In this document: positions 9,923 through 19,078 of the stretch, piece by piece
Layout of the letters: the number at the start of each line of letters is the position of its first letter
How positions within the stretch are numbered: position 1 is the stretch's first letter
NCBI RefSeq assembly: GCF_009711525.1
Contig: NZ_SMLV01000431.1
Span: forward strand, 18,849 to 62,346
DNA: 43,498 nucleotides
Source of the DNA: Fulvivirga lutimaris
Lineage (GTDB): Bacteria > Bacteroidota > Bacteroidia > Cytophagales > Cyclobacteriaceae
Reading direction: 5' to 3'
Position numbers and translations under genes: made by a program
Notes under the pieces: generated by a model
Databases searched by the model: none
Seen by the model: only the letters and a program-made list of their open reading frames with translations
Told to the model about the DNA's origin: nothing

Positions 9923-10795
9923 ATGATCAGAATATTCATATCAATTATGCTACTAAGTGTCCTTTCAAGTGGTACAGTCTTCGGGCAGGAACCTAAAACA
10001 ATTCCGGAGAGAATTAATTTTGTGTTACCGAAGATTCAAGTAATCCCTATAACAGATGCACAGCATGGAAGAAGTTATGACTTATATGTTAAACTACCAG
10101 AATCTTATTCAGGTGGTGAGGAATTAAGATATCCTGTAATCTATTATACAGACGCACTATGGCACATTGAAATGCTATCCGGCACCACCGAATACCAAAT
10201 GGAGAATGTCATTCTGGTAGGTATATCATGGCAAAAGGATTTGGATAATAAGTTGTTGAAAGAAGCAGGAGCTCATGTAAGCAGATACAGAGATTATTCA
10301 ATAAAACCATCGAGTAATCCTGAATATCAGGAGAAATACCAATTTGGCCATGCAAAAGATCATCTGGCATTCATTCGAAATGATGTGATACCTTATATTG
10401 AAAGCAATTATAGAACAGCGCCAAACAATAGGACATACTTTGGCTATTCTCTCGGAGGGGAATTTGGAGCCTATGCATTATTGACACAACAAAATACTTT
10501 TAACAATTACATATTAGGTAGTCCTTCACTCAAAGGAGAAATACCTTTCCTTTCTGAAATTCAACCTGTTAGCACATTGAGTCAAAATGCTTTAAAAGCC
10601 AATATTTTTGTTTCCTATGGTAATCTTGAAGATGAGTTAGGCAAACATACTGATGCATTTATTAGTCTCTTAGAAAATAAAAATGATGCAACACTATCAC
10701 TAACCCATGAAATTATTGAAGGTACGCATCAGACGGCCTTTCCTTTAACGGTAGTGCGCAGTATAAGCTGGCTGTCCAACCTGATGAAAGAGTAA
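9923..10795 (+). CDS. Exported esterase of the esterase D / Fes-like alpha/beta hydrolase family
   Basis: Predicted periplasmic or surface serine esterase of 290 residues. The signal peptide ends near SSGTVFGQ. Features of the esterase D-like family (PF00756) are visible: a Y-DLYVKLPESYSGG opening, LRYPVIYYTDALW, the nucleophile elbow GYSLGG with Ser176, and a late His in EGTHQTAFP. I start it at the ATG 9923; the frame extends to a TTG at 9890 that would overlap the PD40 gene. It lies 13 bases after that gene. The relatives hydrolyse esters of siderophores, feruloyl groups or S-formylglutathione; with a signal peptide and a PD40 neighbour, a surface substrate is more likely, but this is inference. 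Confidence 0.85.
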   Translation: MIRIFISIMLLSVLSSGTVFGQEPKTIPERINFVLPKIQVIPITDAQHGRSYDLYVKLPESYSGGEELRYPVIYYTDALWHIEMLSGTTEYQMENVILVGISWQKDLDNKLLKEAGAHVSRYRDYSIKPSSNPEYQEKYQFGHAKDHLAFIRNDVIPYIESNYRTAPNNRTYFGYSLGGEFGAYALLTQQNTFNNYILGSPSLKGEIPFLSEIQPVSTLSQNALKANIFVSYGNLEDELGKHTDAFISLLENKNDATLSLTHEIIEGTHQTAFPLTVVRSISWLSNLMKE

Positions 10796-10976
10796 CTACA
10801 ATGGATAAGTAACCGATATTGATAGCAATTCGGATTGTAGAGAATGGAGGGCATAAGGTCCGGTTTCTGCTGAATGAAAATCTAATTCATCTAATGATTC
10901 AAGCTTAAGCTGTAGCGCATAAAAATATTTTTTAGTAATATGCATAACAAAGTACCAAGTAATACATTATAATAAA

Positions 10977-12356
10977 ATGAAAAGAGCAAAAATTCAAATT
11001 TTATTTGTCCTAGCAGTAGCTATATTCCTTAGCAGCTGCCAAGGCAATGGCGAACAACACATAAACAAGGGAAAAACTGTAAGTAATAACAGCTCCTTTA
11101 ACGCTTCAAAACTTGATAGTCTGTTCGATATACTCGATCAACAAAACAAGTTTATGGGAACCATATCCTTATCACATCATGGGAATGTTATTTATTCCAG
11201 ATCTGTAGGATATGATGATCTTGAAAGTAATAAATTATCTACATCCGAGTCCATATATAGAATTGCTTCAATCTCAAAAATGTATACGGCCACTTTGGTT
11301 TTTAAGGCCATAGAAGAAAACAAAGTGAATCTCCACCAAACCATTGAAGAATTCTTTCCAACTATTGAAAACGCAGATAAGATTACAGTAGGTAATTTAT
11401 TAAATCATAGAAGTGGTATCCACAGTTTCACCAAGGATAAGGCATTTTTTGAGTATCGCACAGAGCCCAAAACTAGAAAAGAGATGATTGAAATTATTGC
11501 TAACTATCCTATCGACTTTGAACCTAATAGTCAAAGTGAATATAGCAATTCCAATTATTACTTACTTTCAATAATTCTCGAAGAATTATATGACACGAAT
11601 TATGAAAATATTCTTTCAGAAAAAATCATTTCTCCTTTAAAGCTTAATCAGACCTACTACGGAGGCAAAATAAAGTTAGATAACAACGAGGTAAACTCTT
11701 ACAACTTTTCAGATACATGGGTAAAGCAAAAACCAACAGATTTATCTATTCCGATGGGTGCGGGTGCATTGGTGTCCTCTGCAGGCGATCTTAACAAGTT
11801 TATTGAGGCCCTTTTTGATGAAAAACTAATCACAAAAGAAAGTCTTGATTTGATGACTAACATAGAAGATAACTTTGGAATGGGAATGATGAATTTTTCC
11901 TTAAAGGACCATGTAGGTTACGGGCATGGTGGAAATATTGAAGGATTTAATGCCAAATCCCTGTACTTCCCAAAAGAGGATTTAGCTGTAGGTATAGTTT
12001 CAAACGGTATAAATTACGATATCAATAGACTGACAGTAGAGGTACTAAAATGCTATTTCAATGAACCATTTGAGCTTCCTAATTTTGAGCAGGTAGAAAT
12101 AACTGCAAGTGAATTAGGAAAATACGTTGGCATATATGCAGGCGAAAGTTTACCAGGGAAATTCATAATATCTCAGGAAGGTAATATATTGTACGCACAA
12201 TTAAATGACTTACCAAAAGAACCTTTGGTATACAAAGGGAAAGATAAGTTTACCAATGAAGAGATCGGAGCAAACTTTTTATTTAATCCTGAGAAAAACC
12301 AGTTAGGTCTGGAGCAAAGTGGTATTCCTGATATTTATATGTATACGAAGCAGTAA
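10977..12356 (+). CDS. Serine hydrolase of the beta-lactamase/PBP-like class C family, lipoprotein
   Basis: Predicted lipoprotein (LSSC, Cys21) of 459 residues with a class C beta-lactamase-like fold. Catalytic motifs are complete: S98-I-S-K101 (SxxK), Y189-S-N191 (YxN) and a HGG triad with His317 in the KTG position. A C-terminal extension of about 85 residues (ELGKYVGIYAGESLPG) is the beta-barrel-like domain common in this family. Members range from D-aminopeptidases and esterases to peptidoglycan enzymes; nothing here fixes the substrate. It stands alone, with 181 bases upstream in which I see no strong promoter. Confidence 0.88.
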   Translation: MKRAKIQILFVLAVAIFLSSCQGNGEQHINKGKTVSNNSSFNASKLDSLFDILDQQNKFMGTISLSHHGNVIYSRSVGYDDLESNKLSTSESIYRIASISKMYTATLVFKAIEENKVNLHQTIEEFFPTIENADKITVGNLLNHRSGIHSFTKDKAFFEYRTEPKTRKEMIEIIANYPIDFEPNSQSEYSNSNYYLLSIILEELYDTNYENILSEKIISPLKLNQTYYGGKIKLDNNEVNSYNFSDTWVKQKPTDLSIPMGAGALVSSAGDLNKFIEALFDEKLITKESLDLMTNIEDNFGMGMMNFSLKDHVGYGHGGNIEGFNAKSLYFPKEDLAVGIVSNGINYDINRLTVEVLKCYFNEPFELPNFEQVEITASELGKYVGIYAGESLPGKFIISQEGNILYAQLNDLPKEPLVYKGKDKFTNEEIGANFLFNPEKNQLGLEQSGIPDIYMYTKQ

Positions 12357-12425
12357 GTGCGCACAAAAGTTTAATGAATAAATAAAGTTCTGCTATTGAG
12401 GATTTTATTATTATAATATCCAAAA

Positions 12426-12818
12426 ATGACATCAAAGTCTTCCATTAAAATATTAATAGGACTCACAAGTTTGACCATCCTATTTCATATCGCAATCTTG
12501 CTGGGTATCATGTCCCCAAAATTGGTATGGGGTGGCAGGGTAGACCTTGAAAGGGAATTATATATCATGGAAATCATGTCCCTGCTTGTAAGCCTTTATT
12601 TCCTAATTATCTTATTGATCCATAGCGGCTTTATCCGACCTATGCTCAATACAAAAGTGATCAGGGTTTCGCTCTGGGTTTTTCTCGTTTTCTTCAGTCT
12701 AAACACTCTCGGAAATGTTCTAGCCACCACAAACATTGAAAAGCTATTTGCGCTCCCTACATTAGTAATGAGTATTCTACTATGGATAATATTACGAAAA
12801 TCATCGAGAACAGGATGA
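12426..12818 (+). CDS. Small four-helix membrane protein, unknown function
   Basis: 130 residues with four hydrophobic segments (about 8-28, 45-65, 72-92 and 103-122) and a basic C-terminal tail. I do not recognise the family. The start ATG at 12426 follows the serine hydrolase by 69 bases and may be co-transcribed. No charged or metal-binding motif stands out. Confidence 0.7.
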   Translation: MTSKSSIKILIGLTSLTILFHIAILLGIMSPKLVWGGRVDLERELYIMEIMSLLVSLYFLIILLIHSGFIRPMLNTKVIRVSLWVFLVFFSLNTLGNVLATTNIEKLFALPTLVMSILLWIILRKSSRTG

Positions 12819-12886
12819 AATAGTATGTTTAATTGGCAATACAGTTCTTTTATTAATATTTTCAATTTTAATCAGAGTGGTTTACC

Positions 12887-13465
12887 ATGTTCGGATTTTT
12901 CAAAATAACACCACGGCCTAATTACAATCTTTTTAATACAGAAATTGATAAGTATAGACATCTAATCAATTGGATTAAAATCAGCCTGGATAAGCACATG
13001 CTGGTTTATCATTTTGATAATACACAAAATGAGGCGGAGCAGCTGCTTAAAGCAGCTCAATTAGAGTATTCAAAGGATATAAACTCTGGAAGCAAGGTAT
13101 TACTAATTGATGCTGAATCACTTTTAAAAGGAAGCTGGCCTTTGGACTATTGGGTAATAGTGCTGGAAATTTATCCAGTGACAAACCGTGAACAAACTTT
13201 GATGCAGCGTGCTAAGGAGCATTCCCATTCATTGGAATTTTATGCTGCCATTGACAGCCCCTTCTTTAAGCTTTTTGGTGGAGAGCAGCATGCAGCCTTC
13301 ATACAAAAAAATAATGCTGATAAAGACGAGGCAATGAGTCACCCCTTGATTAATAGAGCCATAGTCAAATCCCAGAAAAAAGTAGAAGATAAACTTCAAC
13401 TTGAAGTTACCGAGCGAGAGAGCATTGAGCAGTGGATTCAGGTTAATGGTATTGATAGGGAGTAA
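12887..13465 (+). CDS. SecA NBD2-like short protein lacking ATPase motifs
   Basis: 192 residues. I do not know a named family, but the whole length can be read against SecA from the second nucleotide-binding domain to the start of the helical scaffold. KYRHLINWIKISLDKH matches the SecA helix before its VLVGTTS strand, and SPFFKLFGGEQ matches DLMRLFGSER. HPLINRAIVKSQKKVE matches the SecA stretch HxMIxRAIExAQKKVE. The SecA arginine fingers (QLRGRAGRQGD) are replaced by TLMQRAKEHSHS, and there is no Walker A region, so it cannot be an ATPase. It may be an adaptor or a domesticated fragment. Its last 132 bases recur at 30641 and, more decayed, at 34364. Family assignment is from motif memory. Confidence 0.6.
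   Translation: MFGFFKITPRPNYNLFNTEIDKYRHLINWIKISLDKHMLVYHFDNTQNEAEQLLKAAQLEYSKDINSGSKVLLIDAESLLKGSWPLDYWVIVLEIYPVTNREQTLMQRAKEHSHSLEFYAAIDSPFFKLFGGEQHAAFIQKNNADKDEAMSHPLINRAIVKSQKKVEDKLQLEVTERESIEQWIQVNGIDRE
13334..13465 (+). repeat. Direct repeat copy A (3' end of SecA-like gene)
   Basis: The last 44 codons of the SecA-like gene. By my alignment 116 of 132 bases match copy B at 30641-30772 in the same orientation; 9 of the 13 changed codons are synonymous. The two copies bracket the redox island. Confidence 0.9.
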
Positions 13466-13789
13466 TACGCATTAGCACCTTCAACTTGCTCATCTACATT
13501 ATGATCACTGAAATTGCGAAAGACATCAAATGCTAAGTCAGGTAGATATAACTCAATTGTTTCCATTGGACCATCTCTGCAACGGCTAATCAAGGCAAGA
13601 CAAAAGAAACGGACAAAGACTATATAGCTCTTACAGATATAGAGAACAGTTTAATCTCGGTTAAAGCTAATGTCTGATCAATTTAACGTACCTAAAGAAT
13701 CAAGACATTTGTCATAACGGACATTGATCATCCTCATAAAATAGGCATCAATCATTATGTATTTTTGATTCACACCCAAATCAAAAGTC
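13466..13789. other. Intergenic region with decayed coding-like fragments
   Basis: 324 bases without an intact gene. Both strands carry short open stretches: on the plus strand a piece reading TDKDYIALTDIENSLISVKA just before a stop near 13673, and on the minus strand ISRCRDGPMETIELYLPDLA at about 13530-13590. They look like remnants of former genes, but I cannot assign them. The right end holds the candidate promoter of the redox operon. Confidence 0.4.
13760..13767 (+). promoter_or_regulatory. Candidate Bacteroidota -7 element before the redox operon
   Basis: TATTTTTG fits the Bacteroidota housekeeping -7 consensus TAnnTTTG exactly, 22 bases before the ATG at 13790. No good TTTG -33 box is found at the expected distance, so the call is tentative. 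Confidence 0.35.
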
Positions 13790-14149
13790 ATGGATATTAA
13801 AACTGATTCAAAACACAAAATCGCTGAAGAATTCTTCCAGAAAGCTAGCGAAGGGTTATATAAGCCAGAAGAAGACGTTGTAGCTTACAGCGTATGTAAG
13901 AACGCATTTTATGCAGCAAAAAACTACCTCATTAGTTTTCTTGAAGAGCAAGGAATAGAAAATAGCGAAGACGATAGCCTCGAAGAATTGCTTAATAAGT
14001 GCAGGTCAGTGAATGATAAATTTGCAGACCTTCATTTGTCACCTATGTATCATCCTACTGATACAGAAGATGTTTGGATGAACGTGGATGCAGCTAGCGA
14101 TTATGTAAAAATGGCTGAGAATACACGTCAGGTAATTCTAAAAAAATAA
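13790..14149 (+). CDS. HEPN-domain-like small protein
   Basis: 119 residues, all helical in appearance. The central AYSVCKNAFYAAKNYLISFLEEQGI and the DAASDYVKMAENTRQVI tail resemble HEPN-fold proteins. The catalytic R-x4-6-H motif of HEPN RNases is absent (R and H are nine residues apart in CRSVNDKFADLH), so an RNase or toxin role is unlikely. It is the first gene of the plus-strand run and sits 17 bases before the pyruvate:ferredoxin oxidoreductase gene, so it is co-transcribed with it. A role in assembly, stability or regulation of that enzyme is possible but not shown. Confidence 0.6.
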   Translation: MDIKTDSKHKIAEEFFQKASEGLYKPEEDVVAYSVCKNAFYAAKNYLISFLEEQGIENSEDDSLEELLNKCRSVNDKFADLHLSPMYHPTDTEDVWMNVDAASDYVKMAENTRQVILKK

Positions 14150-14166
14150 TCCAGAATTCAATTCTA

Positions 14167-17100
14167 ATGGACAAACCTAATAAACCCAAATACCCTGGTG
14201 TGCGCTCAGCATTGGATGGTAATACTGCTGCCATCATGTGTGAACGAGAATCATCAGATGCAGCTGGAGCCTATCCTATAACACCTTCTACACAAATGGG
14301 TGAATACTGGGCAGAAGAAGCAGCAAAAGGTCATTTAAACATCTCAAATAGGCCCCTTATCTTTATTGAACCTGAAGGAGAACATGCAGCAGCAGCGGTA
14401 ACAGCTGGTTTATCAATGACAGGACTACGGTCTTCTAACTTTTCATCTGGTCAGGGTATTGCCTATATGCACGAATCATTATATGCAGCCGTAGGGAAGC
14501 GACTGACCTATGTATTGAATGTTGGAGCCCGGGCTATGACGAAGTCTACCCTAAATGTGCATGCAGGGCATGATGACTATCATGCCATTGATGACACAGG
14601 TTTTTTTCAAATGTTTGCAAAAAATGCTCAGCATGTAGCTGACCTAAATGTTATCTCGCATAGAATTGCTGAATTGGCCTTGACTCCTGGTGTAATAGCA
14701 CAAGATGGTTTTCTTACCACACACTTAATAGAGTCACTTTTAATTCCTGAACGTGAATTGATCAAAGAGTTTTTGGGAAGACCTGATGATATAATTGACA
14801 CGCCAACACCTGCACAAAACATAATTTTTGGAGAAAAACGCAGAAGAATACCTGTAATGTGGGATGTGGATAATCCAATGATGACTGGAATAGTTCAGAA
14901 TCAAGATTCTTACATGCAGAGTGTTGCGGCTCAACGGCCCTTCTTTTTCGATCATATAAAGGAATTAGCAGATCAGGCTTTTAAAGAGTATGGGGAACTA
15001 ACCGGACGATATTACAACCGTGTATTGTCCTATAACGCAGATGACGCAGATTATTTAATTGTTGGACAGGGTAGTGTGGTTACAAGTGCTGAGGCTGTGG
15101 TAGACTACCTAAGAAAAACAAGGAAACTCAAGGTTGGCGTCATTGATTTAGTAATGTTCAGACCATTTCCTGATGACTTTATCGGGAAGCTATTGAAAGG
15201 AAAAAAAGGGGTAGTGATTCTTGAGCGATTGGATCAGCCACTAGCCACTGACCTACCAATTGCTAGAGAGATTCGATCTGTTATATCTAAATGTGTGGAG
15301 AATGGGGCATCACCGAAGCACCCATCATATCCAGCACTACCAAGTTACGCTCCTAAGGATATACCGGCCATCTATTCCGGTTCTTTCGGTATGGGTAGCC
15401 GTGACCTTCAGCCAGAAGGTATTATAGGTGCTGTTGAGAATATGTTGCCAGATGGAAAACATAAAAAGCAATTTTATTTGTCTATAGATTTCATTAGAAA
15501 CACGGCATTTAATCCGAAACAAAAACTTTATCAGGAAACTGTAGAAGAAGCCTATCCTAAAGTAAAGGAATTGGCAATTCGAGGTTCCGAAAACCCTGAT
15601 CTTATGCCAAAAGGTGCTACCACAGTTCGGTTTCACTCGGTTGGAGGTTGGGGTGCCATGACTACTGGTAAAAATCTGGCAATGACCCTCTTTGATTTGT
15701 TAGGGTACGATATTAAAGCCAATCCGAAATATGGCTCGGAGAAGAAAGGGCAACCTACAACTTACTACTTGGCTGCAGCTCCAGAGCCTATAAGAATGAA
15801 TTGCGAATTTTTCTTCGTGGATGTGGTACTCTCACCAGACCCGAATGTATTTAAGCATACTAATGCTTTGGCTGGATTGAAAGAGAACGGCTGTTTCATT
15901 ATCCAAAGTGATAAAGGTAGTCCTGAAGAAGTATGGAAGGACATACCAAAGCAGTATCAGAAAATTATTATTAAAGAGAATATACAAGTTTACTTTATTG
16001 ACGGTTTTAAAATAGCCAGAGAAGAAGCCACCGACCCTGAATTACAATTGAGGATGCAGGGCATTGCCTTTCAAGGGGCCTTTTTTGCTGCTTCACCATT
16101 AATGAAAAAGGCAAACCTCACTGATGAGGGTTTATTAAAAGCAATAGAAGATCAATTAACCCACAAGTTTGGAGGAAAAGGACAAAGGGTTGTTGATGAT
16201 AATATGAGAGTGGTGAAGCGTGGCTTCACAGAAGTTCGTGAAATTACCATTAAAGAAATTGACAACACGGCTGCTTCGAAATCCAATGGTACGGTAGGGG
16301 TACCTCTTCCAGAAATGATGAAACGCTTGCCACAGAGTAAATCAAACCTAAGTGACATACATCGCTTTTGGGAACAAACAGGTAATTTTTATGCACAAGG
16401 GATGGGGAATGATAACCTTACAGACCCATTTATTGGGTTAAGTGTTATGCCTGCTGTTTCCTCTGTTTTTCGTGACATGACAGGTATTCGATTTGAACAC
16501 CCTGAATGGATTCCTAATAATTGCACAGCTTGTGGCAAATGCTATACGGCCTGTCCGGACACTGCCATACCTGGATTAGTAAGTGAATTGACGGATGTAT
16601 TAGATACCGTAGTTAAACGAGTACGAAAAAATCATGATAAGATTTCAGTGCTGCCTAAGGCAGTACGAAAGATGGAAGGCAAGATCCGTACACTTTTCAA
16701 ATCATCAACTAACGGTGCCACAGTCAACAGCCTTATGCATGATACTATATACCAAATGCTGGCTGAGGATAAGGACAACAAAGAACTTGCTGAAGAATTC
16801 GGATGGTTTAGAGACGAGTTGGGAGATTTTCAGTTTGCATTAACCCGTCCATACTTCGACTTGCATGAGAAAAAGTCGCCAAATAGCGGAGGTTTATTTA
16901 GCATTACTATTAATCCAAACACCTGCAAAGGGTGCAATGAGTGCATTGCTGTATGTGAAGATGATGCGTTACGCCCAATAATTCAAACAGAAGGATCAGT
17001 AGCGAAATTGAGGGAGGATTGGGATTTTTGGAATGACCTACCCACAACTCCTGAAAAATTCAACCGCATTGATGATTTAGAAGAAAAAATAGGCCCGTTA

Positions 17101-19074
17101 GAAACCATTTTATTGAATAAAGAAGCATACCTGAATTTTGCCAGTGGTGATGGGGCTTGTTTGGGTTGTTCAGAGAAATCAGTTGTTCATTTATTTACTG
17201 CTACTATAGAGTCCCTGATGCAGCCACGGATCAAAAAACATGTGGCACATATTGAGAATCTTATTGAAAAGCTACAGCAACATATGCAGGCTAGACTGAT
17301 AAGCTCAGTTCACATTGATGATACTGATGCACTATCAAAAATCCTAAGTGAGACAATGGATACTGACCTGACCATGTCAGGAATCACCAGCAAACTCGAA
17401 GCACAACAGGAAATCGAACCGATAGATCAGCACTGGTTAAAAGAAATAACCCAGCTAATAGCTCAGCTAAAACAGTTAAAATGGAATTATACTGAAGGTG
17501 TTACTGGCAAGGGTAGATCCTCTATGGGTATGACCAATGCCACAGGTTGTACCTCTGTTTGGGGCAGTACCTATCCTTATAACCCGTATCCTTTTCCTTG
17601 GGCCAATCACTTGTTTCAAGATTCTACTTCTATGGCCATGGGTATTTTTGAAGGGCACATGTCAAAAATGGCCGATGGTTTCAAAGCTATTCGTAAAGCT
17701 GAATTGGAACTGCAAGGAAAATATAAGCCTCAGGAACATGATGAGTTCTTTACCTACTTCAATTGGCACCAATTTACCGATGAAGAATGGTTGCTTTGTC
17801 CTCCTGTTGTAGCGTTAGGTGGTGATGGCGCCATGTACGACATTGGTTTTCAAAACCTTTCAAGAATGATGGCTTCTGGCAAACCTATAAAGGTTATCGT
17901 AGTCGATACGCAGGTGTACTCCAATACTGGTGGTCAAGCCTGTACTTCTGGGTTCATAGGTCAGATTTCAGATATGGCTCAATATGGTAAGGTATGGAAA
18001 GGAAAACCAGAGCCAAGAAAAGAGATCGGCCTCATTGCTATGGCACATCGCAATACCTATGTGCTACAGGCGACTTTAGCTAATACCAGCCAGATGATTG
18101 AAGGGTTTATTGACGGCCTCATGACTAAACGTCCAGCGTTATTTAACCTTTATACTACCTGTCAGCCAGAGCATGGCGTAGCAGATGATTTAGGAGTACA
18201 TCAGGCTAAACTGGCGGTAGAATCACGTGCCTATCCAATATTTAAGTACAATCCGGATGAAGGCATTAAAACACATGAAGCATTAGATATAACCGGAAAC
18301 CCTGCCATAGACCAATTATGGCCAACCTACAAATTAAAATATGTGGAAAATGGGTCAGAAAAAACAATGGAAGTGCCCATGACCTTTGCTGATTTTGCGA
18401 TTACTGAAGGAAGATTTAGAAAACATTTTAGGAATGCACCTCCAAATACCTGGAATGATTCAATGGTGCCATTAACCGATTTTCTAGAAATGGATACTTC
18501 TGAGCGAGAGGATAAATTTCCATATATCTGGGCTGTAGATCGAAAGCAGCAATTAACGAGAGTGCTGGTAGCTCAGGAAATAGTCGCTTCATGTGAAGAA
18601 AGAAGAGATTTCTGGATCATGCTTAGAGACCTGGCTCGAGTAGAAGAAGGAGGTAAAGAGGATGTAAACATTGAACAAAAAATCAGGAAAGAGATTGTTA
18701 ACAAAATGGCTCAAAAGCTGATGTCAATCGCTGGAGGGAATGGCAACAGTCCTTCATTTTCTATGGATCCACTTTCAACAACCAGCAGTGAGCAAGAAAA
18801 ACCTTCCGAAGCACCAAGTGGTGATGGAATGGCTCCCTGGATTGAAACTGACGAGTGCACGTCTTGTGATGAATGTATTAACATAAACCCTAGGGTATTT
18901 GCCTATAATAACGACAAGAAGGCCTATATCAAAGATCCGAAAGCTGGGTCTTATAAGGAGCTGGTTATGGCAGCAGAAAAATGTACTGCTCAGGTAATTC
19001 ATCCCGGGCTTCCGGCAGATAAATCTGAAAAAGATATAGAAAAGTGGATTAAAAGAGGCGATAAATACAACTAA
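14167..19074 (+). CDS. nifJ: Pyruvate:ferredoxin (flavodoxin) oxidoreductase, giant single-chain form with fused C-terminal ferredoxin
   Basis: Oxidatively decarboxylates pyruvate with CoA to acetyl-CoA, reducing ferredoxin; cytoplasmic. 1635 residues against about 1170-1200 for the usual enzyme. The order is classical: alpha domain with YPITPS (Thr39), GEHAAA (Glu72) and Arg122, each eight residues after the Desulfovibrio africanus active-site T31/E64/R114. Next come the transketolase-C-like and gamma domains (RFHSVGGWGA), then two [4Fe-4S] motifs (C786/789/792/796 and C920/923/926/930). The TPP domain has proximal-cluster ligands C998, C1001, C1128, C1332 and the GDG at 1219-1221. Extra parts are about 85 residues between the clusters, a helical insert after C1001, and a C-terminal ferredoxin (C1564/1567/1570 and C1606). 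Substrate choice among 2-oxoacids is inferred from the family. Confidence 0.93.
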   Translation: MDKPNKPKYPGVRSALDGNTAAIMCERESSDAAGAYPITPSTQMGEYWAEEAAKGHLNISNRPLIFIEPEGEHAAAAVTAGLSMTGLRSSNFSSGQGIAYMHESLYAAVGKRLTYVLNVGARAMTKSTLNVHAGHDDYHAIDDTGFFQMFAKNAQHVADLNVISHRIAELALTPGVIAQDGFLTTHLIESLLIPERELIKEFLGRPDDIIDTPTPAQNIIFGEKRRRIPVMWDVDNPMMTGIVQNQDSYMQSVAAQRPFFFDHIKELADQAFKEYGELTGRYYNRVLSYNADDADYLIVGQGSVVTSAEAVVDYLRKTRKLKVGVIDLVMFRPFPDDFIGKLLKGKKGVVILERLDQPLATDLPIAREIRSVISKCVENGASPKHPSYPALPSYAPKDIPAIYSGSFGMGSRDLQPEGIIGAVENMLPDGKHKKQFYLSIDFIRNTAFNPKQKLYQETVEEAYPKVKELAIRGSENPDLMPKGATTVRFHSVGGWGAMTTGKNLAMTLFDLLGYDIKANPKYGSEKKGQPTTYYLAAAPEPIRMNCEFFFVDVVLSPDPNVFKHTNALAGLKENGCFIIQSDKGSPEEVWKDIPKQYQKIIIKENIQVYFIDGFKIAREEATDPELQLRMQGIAFQGAFFAASPLMKKANLTDEGLLKAIEDQLTHKFGGKGQRVVDDNMRVVKRGFTEVREITIKEIDNTAASKSNGTVGVPLPEMMKRLPQSKSNLSDIHRFWEQTGNFYAQGMGNDNLTDPFIGLSVMPAVSSVFRDMTGIRFEHPEWIPNNCTACGKCYTACPDTAIPGLVSELTDVLDTVVKRVRKNHDKISVLPKAVRKMEGKIRTLFKSSTNGATVNSLMHDTIYQMLAEDKDNKELAEEFGWFRDELGDFQFALTRPYFDLHEKKSPNSGGLFSITINPNTCKGCNECIAVCEDDALRPIIQTEGSVAKLREDWDFWNDLPTTPEKFNRIDDLEEKIGPLETILLNKEAYLNFASGDGACLGCSEKSVVHLFTATIESLMQPRIKKHVAHIENLIEKLQQHMQARLISSVHIDDTDALSKILSETMDTDLTMSGITSKLEAQQEIEPIDQHWLKEITQLIAQLKQLKWNYTEGVTGKGRSSMGMTNATGCTSVWGSTYPYNPYPFPWANHLFQDSTSMAMGIFEGHMSKMADGFKAIRKAELELQGKYKPQEHDEFFTYFNWHQFTDEEWLLCPPVVALGGDGAMYDIGFQNLSRMMASGKPIKVIVVDTQVYSNTGGQACTSGFIGQISDMAQYGKVWKGKPEPRKEIGLIAMAHRNTYVLQATLANTSQMIEGFIDGLMTKRPALFNLYTTCQPEHGVADDLGVHQAKLAVESRAYPIFKYNPDEGIKTHEALDITGNPAIDQLWPTYKLKYVENGSEKTMEVPMTFADFAITEGRFRKHFRNAPPNTWNDSMVPLTDFLEMDTSEREDKFPYIWAVDRKQQLTRVLVAQEIVASCEERRDFWIMLRDLARVEEGGKEDVNIEQKIRKEIVNKMAQKLMSIAGGNGNSPSFSMDPLSTTSSEQEKPSEAPSGDGMAPWIETDECTSCDECININPRVFAYNNDKKAYIKDPKAGSYKELVMAAEKCTAQVIHPGLPADKSEKDIEKWIKRGDKYN

Positions 19075-19078
19075 GCAA

